Positions 1 through 11,020 of a stretch of DNA of 64,000 nt are shown here, one piece after another. Location: positions 2,115,513-2,179,512 of the forward strand of contig NZ_JAMLJK010000001.1 of NCBI RefSeq assembly GCF_023700005.1. The letters run 5' to 3'. The translations under genes and the position numbers were made by a program. How positions within the stretch are numbered: the first letter of the stretch is position 1; each line of letters opens with the position of its first letter. This stretch comes from Larsenimonas rhizosphaerae. GTDB taxonomy: Bacteria > Pseudomonadota > Gammaproteobacteria > Pseudomonadales > Halomonadaceae. Under the pieces are notes generated by a model. The model ran no database searches and had not been told where the DNA came from. It saw only the letters and a program-made list of their open reading frames with translations.

Positions 1-23
1 TCAGACCACTGCCTCATGTCATC

Positions 24-50
24 AAGGCCCGCCACTGGCGGGCCTTTCCG
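24..50 (+). terminator. Rho-independent terminator of the upstream gene
   Basis: A perfect 10-bp stem (AAGGCCCGCC, 24-33, with GGCGGGCCTT, 37-46) encloses a 3-base loop and is followed by a T-rich tail. It ends a rightward gene that lies outside the window. Confidence 0.75.
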
Positions 51-101
51 TTTGATATTGACTGAAGAAATCAGCAGCATCTTCTACACCTTTAGCAGGG
101 C

Positions 102-131
102 TTGGCAGTACAGTGGTTTCTCCTCTACAGT
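102..131 (+). promoter_or_regulatory. Predicted sigma70 promoter of fadE
   Basis: TTGGCA at 102-107 (5 of 6 to the -35 consensus) lies 18 bases before TACAGT at 126-131 (4 of 6 to the -10). The implied start of transcription, near 138, falls inside the operator-like palindrome at 134-152. That is the expected layout for a repressed promoter. Confidence 0.45.
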
Positions 132-133
132 GA

Positions 134-152
134 TTCAAACGACCGTTTAAAT
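134..152. promoter_or_regulatory. PsrA-type fatty-acid repressor site upstream of fadE
   Basis: The sequence has the dyad CAAAC-GACC-GTTT flanked by ATT on the left and AAT on the right. PsrA, the TetR-family repressor of beta-oxidation in Pseudomonas, recognises C/GAAAC(N2-4)GTTTG/C. The same 14 bases TCAAACGACCGTTT occur upstream of fadB at 51795-51815, also just after a -10 box. Assignment to PsrA is inferred, since no psrA gene lies in the window. Confidence 0.6.
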
Positions 153-168
153 ATACCGGGAGCCCGCC

Positions 169-2619
169 ATGATAACCTTGCTCATCCTAGTGATCACCGC
201 AGGAGCCACCCTGTGGTTACTGGCTCGAGAAGCGGGTGCCAAACCCGTAATGAGCCTTTTCCTCGTGCTGGGAACCGTGGCCCTGTTCCTGCATGCCTGG
301 GTCATAGGAGTGCTCTGGTGGTTGATCGGTATTACCCTGGTCGTCTGCGGCCTTAAAAACGTTCGCCGCCACTGGCTGACGCCCAGACTTTTCAATCTGT
401 TCAAACAGGTGGCCCCCCGGGTTTCGGAAACCGAGCGTATTGCCCTGGAAGCCGGCACGGTATTCTGGGATGGCGAGCTGTTCAGCGGTCGCCCCCAGTG
501 GAACCGGCTGTTCGATCAACGCTGTGACGACTTTACGGAAGAGGAACAGGCTTTCATCGATCATCAGTGCAGCGTGGCTGCCAGCATGTGTAATGCCTGG
601 GAAATTTCAAGAGAGAGAGCCGACCTGCCTGAAGAGCTCTGGGCCTACCTCAAGCGCGAACGTTTCTTCGGCATGATCATTCCGAAACAGTACGGCGGCC
701 TGGGCTTTTCAGCCAGGGCGCAATCTGCCGTACTGCAAAAGCTGTCGATCGATGAAACCCTGATGGTGACGGTCGGCGTGCCCAACTCACTCGGGCCTGG
801 CGAGCTACTGATGAAATACGGCACCGAGGAGCAGAAGAATCACTACCTGCCCCGGCTGGCCGACGGCCGTGAAATTCCCTGTTTCGGGCTGACCGGACCG
901 CGTGCCGGCAGTGATGCGACCTCCATTCCTGATATCGGCCAGGTGTGCCGTCGAATGTTCAAAGGCAAGGAAACCCTGGGCATTGCACTGACCTTTGAAA
1001 AGCGCTGGATTACTCTGGCCCCCATCGCCACCGTGGTCGGGCTGGCCTTCCGCCTTTTCGACCCGGAAAAACTGCTGAGTGACATTGAAGATCGGGGCAT
1101 TACCTGCGCCCTGGTCCCCCGTGACACCGACGGCCTGTCCATCGGCCGCCGCCATCACCCGATCGGCAGCCCGTTCATGAACGGTCCGATTCGCGGCAAG
1201 GACGTTTTCATTCCGCTGGACTGGGTCATTGGCGGACCGGACATGGTCGGCCAGGGCTGGAGGATGCTGGTCGAGTGCCTGTCCATCGGACGCTGTATCA
1301 CCCTGCCGTCAGGATCCAGTGGTGAGGGCCGCTATCTGGTGGGACATGCCGGTGGCTACACGCGCATTCGCCGTCAGTTCAACCAACCGGTGGCCGATAT
1401 GGAAGGTGTACAGGAAGCCCTCGCTCGACTGGCCAGCCGAGCCTACATTGCACAGGCGGCCGTGATGCATACGGCCAACATGATCGACCACGGCATCAAG
1501 CCGGCGGTGCCCTCCGTGATCATCAAGACGCATCTGACCGAGATGGCACGCCAGATGATGATTGATGCGATGGATGTCCATGGCGGCAGGGCCGTAACGC
1601 TTGGACCGCGTAACTACATCGGGCTGGCCTTTGCAGCCACGCCGGTATTGATCACGGTAGAAGGGGCCAACATCATGGGGCGCAGCCTGATGATCTTCGG
1701 TCAGGGCGCCATTCGCTGCCATCCTTACGTGCTCAAGGAGCTGGCGGCCAAGGATCAGGATGACCTGATTGCCTTTGATGGTGCCGTGTTCAGTCACATC
1801 GGGTTTGTGGCCGGCAACGGGGCTCGAAGCCTGCTGCATGGTCTGGGACTGACCAGACCCGCTTCCAGCATCGATGCTACCCTTGCATCGCATGCGCGGG
1901 CCATCGACCGACTGAGCAGTGGCTTTGCCCTGTGTGCCGATGCTGCCATGGGATCACTGGGCAGCCAGCTCAAGCGGCGTGAGATGCTCTCGGCTCGACT
2001 CGGTGACACCCTGTCCAACCTTTATCTGGCCTCGATGGTCATCAAGCAGGCCAATGAGCGCGCTCTGGTGGAAGAAGAACACGGCCTATTGAATTTCAGC
2101 CTCGACCGGCTGCTCTACAATGCCGAAAAGGGATTGATCGACTTTCTCGCCAACCTGCCCAACCGAGCACTGGCCACAATATTGAAGCCGTTGATCTTCC
2201 CCCTTGGGCGGCGTCACCAGATCCCCTCGGACCAGGTTGCCCGGCGCATTGCTCAGGCCATTTCGACCGACACACCACTTCGTCATCGCCTGACCGAACT
2301 GACCTGGGACACATGGCAGGAAGGCGATCGCGAAAATCCGCTGTATCGTTACAACTGCCTGCTCAGGGATCAGGCTCGGGCAGAACCGCTTTATAAAAAG
2401 CTTCAGAAGGCTCAATCCCGGGGTGATATACCGGCCCACAAGCTGCACCCCGAGCAACGGATTGAAGCCGGTATCGCCAGTGGTCTGCTCAGTGCCGAAG
2501 AAGGCGAATTCATGATTGCCTTCGAAACCGAGGTACTGGACATGCTGACCGTCGATGACTTCGACTTTGATGCCTTTGCACTGGATAAACATCACAGCAG
2601 CGCTCATCACTTCGAGTGA
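169..2619 (+). CDS. fadE: Acyl-CoA dehydrogenase FadE
   Basis: FadE catalyses the first step of fatty-acid beta-oxidation, the FAD-dependent oxidation of acyl-CoA to trans-2-enoyl-CoA. The protein has 816 residues, matching the long enterobacterial/pseudomonad FadE type (about 815) rather than the short 380-residue dehydrogenases. Residues 1-65 form two or three hydrophobic segments, so it is probably membrane-associated. The dehydrogenase domains follow, including LTGPRAGSDATS in the middle domain and TVEGANIMGRS in the C-terminal helical domain, before the FadE-specific C-terminal extension. The ATG follows GGGAG with 7-base spacing. The gene stands alone between a promoter/operator and a terminator. 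Repression by a fatty-acid sensor is inferred from the operator at 134-152. Confidence 0.95.
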   Translation: MITLLILVITAGATLWLLAREAGAKPVMSLFLVLGTVALFLHAWVIGVLWWLIGITLVVCGLKNVRRHWLTPRLFNLFKQVAPRVSETERIALEAGTVFWDGELFSGRPQWNRLFDQRCDDFTEEEQAFIDHQCSVAASMCNAWEISRERADLPEELWAYLKRERFFGMIIPKQYGGLGFSARAQSAVLQKLSIDETLMVTVGVPNSLGPGELLMKYGTEEQKNHYLPRLADGREIPCFGLTGPRAGSDATSIPDIGQVCRRMFKGKETLGIALTFEKRWITLAPIATVVGLAFRLFDPEKLLSDIEDRGITCALVPRDTDGLSIGRRHHPIGSPFMNGPIRGKDVFIPLDWVIGGPDMVGQGWRMLVECLSIGRCITLPSGSSGEGRYLVGHAGGYTRIRRQFNQPVADMEGVQEALARLASRAYIAQAAVMHTANMIDHGIKPAVPSVIIKTHLTEMARQMMIDAMDVHGGRAVTLGPRNYIGLAFAATPVLITVEGANIMGRSLMIFGQGAIRCHPYVLKELAAKDQDDLIAFDGAVFSHIGFVAGNGARSLLHGLGLTRPASSIDATLASHARAIDRLSSGFALCADAAMGSLGSQLKRREMLSARLGDTLSNLYLASMVIKQANERALVEEEHGLLNFSLDRLLYNAEKGLIDFLANLPNRALATILKPLIFPLGRRHQIPSDQVARRIAQAISTDTPLRHRLTELTWDTWQEGDRENPLYRYNCLLRDQARAEPLYKKLQKAQSRGDIPAHKLHPEQRIEAGIASGLLSAEEGEFMIAFETEVLDMLTVDDFDFDAFALDKHHSSAHHFE

Positions 2620-2627
2620 CCCCACCG

Positions 2628-2660
2628 CGGCAGGATGCCTTGTTATCCTGCCGTTTGTTT
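2628..2660 (+). terminator. Rho-independent terminator after fadE
   Basis: A 9-bp stem, CGGCAGGAT (2628-2636) with ATCCTGCCG (2645-2653), is followed by TTTGTTT. It separates fadE from mdtABC. Confidence 0.8.
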
Positions 2661-2797
2661 ATGGCATTTCCTTCAGGTTTGTTTTCCTACCTGCCCGCTT
2701 TTCTTTATGCTGTAGACACTTCCTTTTCAAATATCAGGTCAATTCAGCACGGTAAGCCTGCCTGCCGACCTGCCCCAGTAGATTTGATTTCAACCGG

Positions 2798-4027
2798 ATG
2801 TCACTGATGACCTCACCCAAGGCCCCAGCCCGCCCACTCGTGCGGCGTCCCCTGTTCTGGGTTGTATTGATTGCGGCCCTGCTCTTGATCGCACTGACCG
2901 TATCAAGATTCAACCACACCCCTGATGACAAGACAGGCCAGCCAGCGGCCCCGACCACGGCTGTTTCAACACAACAGGCGATCGAGGCCGATTTCCCGGT
3001 AGAAGTCACCGCACTGGGTACCGTCAAGTCTCTGAAAGGCATCGAGGTCCGCCCCCGCGTCGAAGGTGAATTACTGTCGGTAGATGTCAGAGAAGGCCAG
3101 CAGGTAAAAAAAGGCGATGTCATTGCCCGGATAGATCCCCGCAGCTACCAGGCACAGCTTGATCAGGCCCGAGGGCAACTGGCCCAGGACCAGGCACAGC
3201 TGTCCACGGCCCGGGATGATCTGGCACGCTATCAAAAGCTGATCAAAACCAATTCCATCTCGCGACAGGATCTTGAAACCCAGCAGCAGCTGGTCAGGCA
3301 ATATACCGGCACGGTCGCTTCGGACAAGGCCAGCGTTGAGGATGCAAAAGTACAACTCGATTACACGACACTGACCGCGCCGATCGATGGCCGCATCGGT
3401 ATCCGCAACGTGGACCCCGGCAATATTGTCCAGCTCGGGGACGAAGACCCGCTGATGACCCTGACAGACCTTTCCGCCATGAGCGTGGTCTTTTCCCTGC
3501 CATCTCGCTACCGCAATGATATTCTGCCACGCTTCGATGCTGGCCAGCCCCTGAAGGTCACGGTGCTCGATGATGCTGATGCTCCCCTGGCAACAGGTAG
3601 CGTTACCGGTGTGGACAGCATGATCAATACCGCTACCGGCACGCTCAGGCTGCGTGCTCGTGTCGACAATGATGAAGCCTCGCTCTACCCCAATCAGTTC
3701 GTCAATGTCCAGCTGGTGCTGCATACCCTGAAAGGGGCTGTCGTTCTGCCGCGCTCTGCCATTCAGACCAGTGACGACAAAAACTTTGTCTACCACGTCG
3801 AGGGCGACAAAGTCTCACGCCGCCCTGTCACTCTGGCCGCTGACAGTGATACGCGGGTAGCCGTGGCAGAGGGGGTATCGGCAGGAGATGACATCGTTGT
3901 GGACGGCGTTGATCGGCTGAGCGATGGTGCCAGAGTCAAGGTGGTGAGCCACGCCCTGCCAGGTGACCCGGCTTCCGAGGCCAAGGGCAGTCCCACCGAC
4001 CCAGCAGATGCCGAGCCGGACGCATGA
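2798..4027 (+). CDS. mdtA: RND efflux periplasmic adaptor MdtA
   Basis: This is the membrane-fusion (adaptor) subunit that links the MdtBC inner-membrane pump to an outer-membrane TolC-like channel. It has 409 residues (E. coli MdtA, 415). An N-terminal membrane anchor at about 18-38 is followed by a split lipoyl/barrel-sandwich domain ([20 protein letters not shown]), a Gln/Ala-rich alpha-hairpin at about 115-165, then beta-barrel and membrane-proximal domains. No strong Shine-Dalgarno sequence precedes ATG 2798, and ATG 2807 (residue 4) is a possible alternative. The stop overlaps the mdtB start by four bases (ATGA), so the two are translationally coupled. No TolC-type gene is nearby. Confidence 0.9.
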   Translation: MSLMTSPKAPARPLVRRPLFWVVLIAALLLIALTVSRFNHTPDDKTGQPAAPTTAVSTQQAIEADFPVEVTALGTVKSLKGIEVRPRVEGELLSVDVREGQQVKKGDVIARIDPRSYQAQLDQARGQLAQDQAQLSTARDDLARYQKLIKTNSISRQDLETQQQLVRQYTGTVASDKASVEDAKVQLDYTTLTAPIDGRIGIRNVDPGNIVQLGDEDPLMTLTDLSAMSVVFSLPSRYRNDILPRFDAGQPLKVTVLDDADAPLATGSVTGVDSMINTATGTLRLRARVDNDEASLYPNQFVNVQLVLHTLKGAVVLPRSAIQTSDDKNFVYHVEGDKVSRRPVTLAADSDTRVAVAEGVSAGDDIVVDGVDRLSDGARVKVVSHALPGDPASEAKGSPTDPADAEPDA

Positions 4028-7000
4028 ACCCGTCTCGTCTGTTCATACAACGCCCCATTGCCACCACGCTGGTGATGGTCGCCATACTGATCACCGGCAT
4101 CCTTGCCTACCGGTTACTGAGCATTGCCTCCCTCCCGCAGGTGGATTATCCGACGATCCAGGTCAAGACCCTGTATCCCGGCGCAGGGCCGGACATCATG
4201 CTGTCCCACGTTACTGCTCCACTGGAAGACGAGCTGGGCGAGATTTCCGGACTGGATACCATGAGTTCCACCAGCACGGGGGGCGCCTCGCTGATTACCC
4301 TGCGCTTCGGCCTGGATATCGATATCGGCACCGCAGAACAGGACGTTCAGGCTGCCATCAATCAGGCCAACAGCCTGCTGCCGAAGGATTTGCCCCAGCC
4401 ACCGAGCTATAGCAAGGTCAATCCGGCCGATACGCCGGTACTGACGCTGGCCATTACCTCGAGCACGCTGCCGCTGACCAGGGTCCACGACCTGGTGGAT
4501 ACCCGTGTAGCTCAGAAAATTTCCCAGATTACCGGCGTAGGCGAAGTATCGGTCATCGGTGGTCACAAACCGGCCGTACGCGTACGCGTTGATACCCGTA
4601 AGCTGGCCGCCCGCGGGCTGGATATGGAAGACGTTCGTACAGCCATCAGCAATGCCAACGTCAACCTTGCCAAGGGCAGCCTGTATGGCCGCTACCGTAC
4701 CCTGACCCTGGATGCCAACGATCAACTGACCTCGGCTGATCAGTATCGTCGCCTGATTCTGACGCACGACAACGGCGCCGTACTGCGTCTGGCCGATGTG
4801 GCCGAGGTCACCGATGGCAGTGAGAATGCCTACCTTTCGGCCACGGCAGACGGGACGCCGGCCATCATTCTCAATGTCCGACGACAGCCGGGCGCCAACG
4901 TTATTCAGGTGGTGGATAACATCAAGCGGCTACTGCCATCCCTGGAACGCACCCTGCCCGGCAATCTGTCAGTCAACGTCATGAATGATCGCACCACGAC
5001 CATTCGCTCTTCCATTGACGATGTACAGTTCGAACTGGTGCTGGCAATCGCGCTGGTCGTCATGGTGACCTTTCTGTTTCTGCGCGATATTCCTGCCACC
5101 ATCATCCCGAGCCTGGCCGTGCCCCTTTCACTGGTAGGCACCTTCGGCGTGATGTACCTGCTCGGCTTCAGCCTGAACAACCTGTCATTGATGGCCCTGA
5201 CCATCGCAACCGGGTTCGTGATCGATGATGCCATCGTGGTGCTGGAAAACATCATGCGGCATATCGAAAATGGCGACCGCCCCTACAAGGCTGCCCTCAA
5301 GGGATCGCGGGAAATCGGCTTTACCATCGTATCGCTGACAGTCTCGCTGCTGGCGGTATTGATCCCACTGCTGTTCATGGGTGATGTCGTGGGCCGACTG
5401 TTTCGGGAATTTGCCATGACACTGGCCATCTCGATCGTCATCTCCGCATTTGTGTCGCTGACGCTGACCCCGATGCTGTGCTCGAAGATGCTGAAGGCAC
5501 GCCCTGAAAAGGCAGGAAACGATGCCCGTCGCCGGACCCTGTTCGAGCGACTAGGCAGTAGCTACGCTCGAGCCCTTTCCAGAGTGATGCACCATCAGCG
5601 CCTGACCCTGCTTGTGGCACTGGGCACGTTTGGCGTGACCGCAGTCCTGTATCTCTCCATCGCCAAGGGGTTGTTCCCAACCCAGGATACCGGCCTGATC
5701 CAGGGGATCTCCGTGGCAAGCCAGGACACTTCCTACCAGGCCATGACGGCCCGCCAACAGGCACTGGTCAAGGCGCTGATCAAGGATCCGGCCGTGGAGA
5801 GCATTACCTCCTTCATCGGTATTGATGGCACCAACACCACCCTCAATACCGGGCGCCTGCAGTTGAGGCTGTCCCCGATCGGTGGTCGTGACGACAGCCG
5901 CGAAGTCATTACCCGATTGCAACATCGCGTAGCCGATCTGCCGGGGATAACCCTGTACCTGCAACCGGTGCAGGATCTGACACTCGAAGACAGCGTCAGC
6001 CGCAATCAGTATCAGTTCACGCTCACCAATACCGACCGGAAAAGACTGGATCAGGAAGTCCCGCGCCTGATTGATCAGCTGGCGCGCTCACCGGTGCTGT
6101 CCAGCGTATCGACCGACCTCCAAAACAACGGGCGCAAGCTCATGGTGACCATCGATCGAGACCGGGCCAGCCGGCTGGGCGTATCCGTGGCCGATATCGA
6201 CAATGCCCTGTATAACGCCTTTGGTCAGCGCCTGATTTCCACCATCTTCACCCAGTCAAACCAGTACCGTGTCGTCCTGAGTGTTGACCAACAGCATCAA
6301 CAGGGACCATCCGCACTGTCGAGGCTTTATGTGGTGGATGACAATGACAACCGCATTCCGCTATCAACATTGACAAATATCAGCGAAACCACCACGGCGC
6401 TGTCCATTCAGCGACGAGATCAGTTCCCGTCGGCACTGATCTCGTTTGATGTTGCCGAAGGCTACTCTCTTTCCCAGGCCTTTGATGCCATTGATGATGC
6501 CAGACAGGCCAGCCGGCTTGATGCCGGTACCGAGCTTGCCTATCGCGGAGCGGCACTGTCGTTCTCGTCATCAACAAGCAATACGCTCTGGCTGGTACTT
6601 GGTGCCATCGTCACGATGTACATCGTGCTGGGGGTACTTTATGAAAGCTTCATTCACCCACTGACGATTCTATCGACCCTGCCGTCGGCGGCCATTGGGG
6701 CCCTGCTGGCACTGATGGCAAGTGGCAATAACCTGGGGATGGTCGGCATCATCGGCATCATCCTGCTGATCGGTATCGTCAAGAAAAACGCCATCATGAT
6801 GATCGACTTCGCCCTTGATGCCGAACGCCATCAGGGCCTGGCGCCTGAGGATGCCATCTATCAGGCTGCCTGCCTGCGCTTCAGGCCCATCATGATGACG
6901 ACCTTTGCGGCCCTGCTCGGCGCCCTGCCACTGATGTTCGCCAGCGGATATGGTGCCGAGCTCCGCCAGCCCCTCGGGCTGGCCATGGTCGGAGGCCTGA

Positions 7001-7143
7001 TGGTCAGCCAGCTGCTTACCCTGTTTACCACGCCGGTGATCTATTTGTTCTTTGACCGACTGGCCGGTCGATGGCGCCGCACGTCGAACACCGGCGGCCC
7101 GGAGACCGAGCCTGCAGATCCCGACCATGGAGCGCACCCGTGA
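4024..7143 (+). CDS. mdtB: RND multidrug efflux pump subunit MdtB
   Basis: MdtB is an inner-membrane proton-driven RND transporter that works as a heteromultimer with MdtC (B2C in E. coli), exporting bile salts, novobiocin and similar compounds. It has 1039 residues (E. coli, 1040). It starts with the typical [13 protein letters not shown] first membrane helix and a large periplasmic domain, and has the TM4 proton-relay aspartates in [15 protein letters not shown] second six-helix repeat begins near residue 860. Its N-terminal sequence ([15 protein letters not shown]) is closer to MdtB than to MdtC or AcrB. It overlaps mdtA by 4 bases and mdtC by 4 bases. Confidence 0.92.
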   Translation: MNPSRLFIQRPIATTLVMVAILITGILAYRLLSIASLPQVDYPTIQVKTLYPGAGPDIMLSHVTAPLEDELGEISGLDTMSSTSTGGASLITLRFGLDIDIGTAEQDVQAAINQANSLLPKDLPQPPSYSKVNPADTPVLTLAITSSTLPLTRVHDLVDTRVAQKISQITGVGEVSVIGGHKPAVRVRVDTRKLAARGLDMEDVRTAISNANVNLAKGSLYGRYRTLTLDANDQLTSADQYRRLILTHDNGAVLRLADVAEVTDGSENAYLSATADGTPAIILNVRRQPGANVIQVVDNIKRLLPSLERTLPGNLSVNVMNDRTTTIRSSIDDVQFELVLAIALVVMVTFLFLRDIPATIIPSLAVPLSLVGTFGVMYLLGFSLNNLSLMALTIATGFVIDDAIVVLENIMRHIENGDRPYKAALKGSREIGFTIVSLTVSLLAVLIPLLFMGDVVGRLFREFAMTLAISIVISAFVSLTLTPMLCSKMLKARPEKAGNDARRRTLFERLGSSYARALSRVMHHQRLTLLVALGTFGVTAVLYLSIAKGLFPTQDTGLIQGISVASQDTSYQAMTARQQALVKALIKDPAVESITSFIGIDGTNTTLNTGRLQLRLSPIGGRDDSREVITRLQHRVADLPGITLYLQPVQDLTLEDSVSRNQYQFTLTNTDRKRLDQEVPRLIDQLARSPVLSSVSTDLQNNGRKLMVTIDRDRASRLGVSVADIDNALYNAFGQRLISTIFTQSNQYRVVLSVDQQHQQGPSALSRLYVVDDNDNRIPLSTLTNISETTTALSIQRRDQFPSALISFDVAEGYSLSQAFDAIDDARQASRLDAGTELAYRGAALSFSSSTSNTLWLVLGAIVTMYIVLGVLYESFIHPLTILSTLPSAAIGALLALMASGNNLGMVGIIGIILLIGIVKKNAIMMIDFALDAERHQGLAPEDAIYQAACLRFRPIMMTTFAALLGALPLMFASGYGAELRQPLGLAMVGGLMVSQLLTLFTTPVIYLFFDRLAGRWRRTSNTGGPETEPADPDHGAHP

Positions 7144-10100
7144 GCCTGTCATCGCCCTTCATTCGGCGACCGATTGCCACGGTACTGCTGTCGCTGGCCA
7201 TTATCATGGCCGGTACGCTGTCCTACTTTCGGCTGCCGGTGGCCCCGCTGCCGGATGTGTCGTTTCCGGTCATCATGGTCAGCGCCAACCTGGCCGGCGC
7301 CAGCCCTGAAACGATGGCATCGACGGTTGCCACTCCCATTGAGCGGTCGCTGGGCAGCATTGCAGGTATCAGTCAGATGACGTCGTCCAGTTCGACTGGC
7401 TCAACGCGCGTCATCATTCAATTCGACATGGACAAGGACATCAACGATGCAGCGCGGGAAGTGCAGGCAGCTCTGAATTCGGCCCAGGCCCTGCTGCCCA
7501 GCGCCATGAAAAGCCGCCCGACCTACCGCAAGTTCAATCCGGCGGATTCGCCGATCATGATCCTGAGTCTGACCTCGAGCACCCTGAGCCAGGGAGCGCT
7601 GTACTCCATGGCAGATGAGCAGGTCTCACCCAGGGTAGCGCAGGCCAAGGGCGTCGGTAACGTGTCAGTGGCCGGCAGCTCATCCCCGGCCATACGCATC
7701 AACCTGAACCCGGTCAGGCTGGACCATGCCGGCATTGCGCTCGATCAGGTCAGCGCAGCCATCAGCAATACCAACAGCAACGCCCCCAAGGGCTTTGTTC
7801 ACAGCGGGCTGTATCGCTGGGAAGTGGACAGCAACAGCCAGTTGTTTGATGTCGATAGCTACCGTCAGCTGATATTGAGCGATGATGGCAAGGGCAACAT
7901 CATACGACTGGGTGATGTGGCACGGATCGGCCGGGGCGTTGAAGATATCTACCGGGTCGGTTTTCTGAACGAGACGCCAGCAGTGCTGATGGTCGTGACG
8001 GCCGCCAGCGGGGCCAACGTCATCGAGACCATCGACGGTATCAAGGCCCGAATGACAGATATCGCCCGTAGCCTGCCTGCCAGCGCGCAGCTGACTACGG
8101 TCATGGATCGCTCTCCAGGCATACGGGGGTCACTGCACGAAACCCAGCTTACCCTGCTGCTGGCCGTAGCTCTGGTGGTAATGGTGGTCTTCGTCTTTCT
8201 GCGCAGCGGACGGGCGACGCTGATTCCCAGTGCCACCATTCCAGTGTCAGTGCTGGGAACGTTCGGCATGATGTATCTGCTGGGCTACTCCCTCGACAGC
8301 CTGTCACTGATGGCCCTGATCGTAGCCATCGGGTTTCTGGTCGATGACGCCATCGTGGTCACCGAAAACATCGCACGTCATATCGAGCGCGGCCTGCCCC
8401 CCATGCGCGCCGCCCTTGAAGGTGCACGAGAAGTCGGCTTTACAGTGATGTCGATGAGCCTGTCACTGGTGGCTGTCTTTATACCCCTGCTGCTGCTCGG
8501 CGGGATAGCGGGTCGGCTTTTCCATGAATTTGCCATGACCCTGTCCATTACCGTACTGGTATCACTGGTCGTATCATTGACCCTGACACCCATGCTGTGC
8601 GCCCGCTGGCTGAAGCCGCATCATGCCTCCGAACCCGGCCGAATGACTCGATGGGTCAATCACCTGGGCGAGATGTTCAACCGCGGCTACGCCCGCAGCC
8701 TGGATATGGCCCTGCGTCACCGGCGGCTGACCCTTTTGTCGCTGGTCGCGGTCATTGTTCTGAATGGCTACCTTTATGCCGCCATCGACAAGGGCTTTAT
8801 CCCTGACCAGGATACCGGCCGACTGATGGGTACGGCCAAGGCCGACCAGGGCATCTCGTTCAATGCCATGACAGCCAAGCTCGACACCCTGCGGGCGCGG
8901 CTGCTGGCCAATCAGAACGTGCACCAGGTGCTCGGATTTGTTGGCGGCAGTGGCCCGGGCGGCGGCGGCAGCAATTCAGCAACGCTCTTCATCACCCTGA
9001 AAAACGAGCGCACCCAGGACACCCGGACCATTGCCAATGAGCTGACAGCCAGCACCAGCGACATGGCAGGCATGAGCGTCTACATGCGCGCTCTGCAGGA
9101 TCTTCAGTTTGGTGGCCGGGAAAGCAATGGGCAGTATGAGGTCACACTGAAAAGCGACAACCTGTCCCTGCTCAATGAATGGGCACCCAGGGTGCAGGAA
9201 AAACTGAGAAGCGTGGATGCCATTACCAGCGTCAGCTCCGACAGCCAGAGTCAGGGGCTGTCACTGACACTTCAGGTAGATCGAGACAAGGCGTCTCGGC
9301 TGAGAGTCGACATGACCACGATCGATACCCTTTTGCAGGGGGCCTTCAGCCAGAAGCAGGTCGCCAGTGTCTATCAGGGAGCCCACCAGTACTACGTCAT
9401 CATGGCACTGGATGCCCGCTATCGGCGCTCGGCAGATATTCTGTCGCGCCTCCATGTGTTCAACAGGGACGGCGACCGGATTCCCCTGTCGGCCTTCAGC
9501 CATGTCGAGCGCACCAACACGCCGGTCAGCGTCAGCCATCAGAACCAGTTTGCTGCTACCACGGTATCCTTCAACCTGGCCGATGGGGCCACTCTGGACG
9601 CTGCCACGACGCGTATCAACGAGGCGCTGGATCAGCTCGGCCTGCCTACCGCCATTCAGGCTGGCTTTGAAGGCGGGGCGGCCAGATACCAGGAAGGTGC
9701 CTCTGCCATGCCGCTGATCATTCTGGGCGCACTGGTGACGGTCTACCTGGTGCTGGGCATTCTATATGAAAGTTATATTCATCCATTGACCATACTGTCC
9801 ACCCTGCCCTCCGCCGGTATCGGTGCACTGCTGCTGCTCATGCTATTGGGTAAGCCCTTTACCCTGATTGCCGCCATCGGCATCATCCTGCTGATCGGTG
9901 TGGTCAAGAAAAATGCCATCATGCTGGTGGATTTTGCGCTCGACGCAGAACGCAATCGCAAACTGCCACCGATTGAAGCGATCCGTGAAGCCGCACTGGT
10001 GCGTTTTCGCCCCATCATGATGACGACACTGGCCGCCATTCTGGGCGCGCTGCCATTGATGTTCGGCACCGATGAAAATGCAGACATTCGCGCACCGCTG

Positions 10101-10217
10101 GGTATTTCAATCGTCGGGGGGCTGATTGTCAGTCAACTGCTGACCCTCTATACCACGCCGGTGGTATATCTGTATCTGGACAAGTTGCGGCGAGGCAGAA
10201 AAGCTACTGACGAGTAA
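7140..10217 (+). CDS. mdtC: RND multidrug efflux pump subunit MdtC
   Basis: MdtC is the second RND pore subunit, partner of MdtB. From GTG 7140 it has 1025 residues, the same as E. coli MdtC. I chose this start because it gives the family N-terminus ([16 protein letters not shown]), overlaps the mdtB stop as GTGA, and follows a GGAG at about 7129. Extending to 7071 would add 23 residues that are only the mdtB tail read in another frame. TM4 carries [14 protein letters not shown] with the proton-relay aspartates. Two tandem RND genes after one adaptor is diagnostic of the mdtABC arrangement. Confidence 0.92.
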   Translation: MSLSSPFIRRPIATVLLSLAIIMAGTLSYFRLPVAPLPDVSFPVIMVSANLAGASPETMASTVATPIERSLGSIAGISQMTSSSSTGSTRVIIQFDMDKDINDAAREVQAALNSAQALLPSAMKSRPTYRKFNPADSPIMILSLTSSTLSQGALYSMADEQVSPRVAQAKGVGNVSVAGSSSPAIRINLNPVRLDHAGIALDQVSAAISNTNSNAPKGFVHSGLYRWEVDSNSQLFDVDSYRQLILSDDGKGNIIRLGDVARIGRGVEDIYRVGFLNETPAVLMVVTAASGANVIETIDGIKARMTDIARSLPASAQLTTVMDRSPGIRGSLHETQLTLLLAVALVVMVVFVFLRSGRATLIPSATIPVSVLGTFGMMYLLGYSLDSLSLMALIVAIGFLVDDAIVVTENIARHIERGLPPMRAALEGAREVGFTVMSMSLSLVAVFIPLLLLGGIAGRLFHEFAMTLSITVLVSLVVSLTLTPMLCARWLKPHHASEPGRMTRWVNHLGEMFNRGYARSLDMALRHRRLTLLSLVAVIVLNGYLYAAIDKGFIPDQDTGRLMGTAKADQGISFNAMTAKLDTLRARLLANQNVHQVLGFVGGSGPGGGGSNSATLFITLKNERTQDTRTIANELTASTSDMAGMSVYMRALQDLQFGGRESNGQYEVTLKSDNLSLLNEWAPRVQEKLRSVDAITSVSSDSQSQGLSLTLQVDRDKASRLRVDMTTIDTLLQGAFSQKQVASVYQGAHQYYVIMALDARYRRSADILSRLHVFNRDGDRIPLSAFSHVERTNTPVSVSHQNQFAATTVSFNLADGATLDAATTRINEALDQLGLPTAIQAGFEGGAARYQEGASAMPLIILGALVTVYLVLGILYESYIHPLTILSTLPSAGIGALLLLMLLGKPFTLIAAIGIILLIGVVKKNAIMLVDFALDAERNRKLPPIEAIREAALVRFRPIMMTTLAAILGALPLMFGTDENADIRAPLGISIVGGLIVSQLLTLYTTPVVYLYLDKLRRGRKATDE

Positions 10218-10227
10218 GGGCGGGATA

Positions 10228-10253
10228 CCACCCCCTGCAGGATCAGGGGGTGG
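10228..10253. terminator. Hairpin between converging mdtC and GNAT gene
   Basis: A perfect 10-bp stem (CCACCCCCTG, 10228-10237, with CAGGGGGTGG, 10244-10253) has a 6-base loop. Neither side has a T-tract, so it may be a weak bidirectional terminator or a 3' mRNA stabiliser. It sits between the mdtC stop and the stop of the facing gene. Confidence 0.5.
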
Positions 10254-10259
10254 GGCATG

Positions 10260-10838
10260 TCAGCCGGCGCTGAGGGATGGCGCTTCGGCAAGGGCCGTAG
10301 TGAAGCGGTTTTTCCATTCTTCAAACAGCTCCGACTTGTGCTTGAAGCTTCGAAGAATGACGTCTTCATCAAAGCTGACGGTTTCCGGTGCCTCATGAAG
10401 GGAGGTCACCCGCGCCAGCTGGTTGAACCCGACCCGGCTGCCGGTATCCGCGTAAAACCACTTGTTGAACCCCAGAGCATGGAAAAACTGCTCCAGACGT
10501 GGATCGCGGGTTTCCACCCGAAGACTGGTGGTGGCCGTCAGCCGTTCCACCAGCTCACGCCCATATCCCTGTCCGCGCACGTGTTCAGGGGTTACCATCA
10601 GCTTCAGCTCCAACCCTTCGCCTTCGATATCCAGCACCAGAAGCGCAGTGCTCAAGACCTTCTGACGGGCATCAAGCAGGGCCACCACTCGGGCCGCATC
10701 GTTATCTATCAGGGCAGCCAGGGCCCCGGTAAATACAACCAGCGGCTTGAGGCCGGCCTGCTTGCCATATACTTCGGCGCACATCAGCGCCACGCAGCTG
10801 TCACGCTGCGCCTTGTCCTTGATTTCGGCCACTCTCAT
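10260..10838 (-). CDS. GNAT-family N-acetyltransferase
   Basis: This is a predicted acetyl-CoA-dependent N-acetyltransferase of unknown substrate. From ATG 10838 it has 192 residues. The core strand LELKLMVTPEHVRGQGYGREL contains the acetyl-CoA pyrophosphate-binding motif (Q/R-x-x-G-x-G) as VRGQGYG. The following LRVETRDPRLEQFFHALGF is typical of the C-terminal GNAT half, where the acyl acceptor is positioned. A start 14 codons upstream (10880) is possible but adds an untypical Cys/Arg-rich tail. It converges with mdtC and is divergent from the glycerophosphodiesterase. Nothing in the context identifies a substrate. Confidence 0.75.
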   Translation of the reverse strand: MRVAEIKDKAQRDSCVALMCAEVYGKQAGLKPLVVFTGALAALIDNDAARVVALLDARQKVLSTALLVLDIEGEGLELKLMVTPEHVRGQGYGRELVERLTATTSLRVETRDPRLEQFFHALGFNKWFYADTGSRVGFNQLARVTSLHEAPETVSFDEDVILRSFKHKSELFEEWKNRFTTALAEAPSLSAG

Positions 10839-10942
10839 GCGGAGACTCTTTATTACTGAACACGCCCGTATTTGATGCATACGATTTCACCGCGGAGCCT
10901 AGCACAGCCAGCGTCGATCGCGCAGTAAAACAGCATGCACCG

Positions 10943-10970
10943 CTGGCAGGTACCTGCAACACGCTATACT
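10943..10970 (+). promoter_or_regulatory. Predicted promoter of ugpQ-like gene
   Basis: CTGGCA (10943-10948, 4 of 6) and TATACT (10965-10970, 5 of 6) are separated by 16 bases. The spacer contains a perfect 12-bp palindrome, GCAGGTACCTGC (10946-10957), which could bind a regulator. Confidence 0.4.
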
Positions 10971-11020
10971 TTTTACCCGGTGAGCTTCACCGCTATTTTC
11001 TACCGCAGGACAGATTCAAC

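Noticed and set aside
1309..1893. Open frame opposite fadE (194 residues)
   Set aside because: It is an antisense shadow of the FadE C-terminal domain with no ribosome site or promoter.
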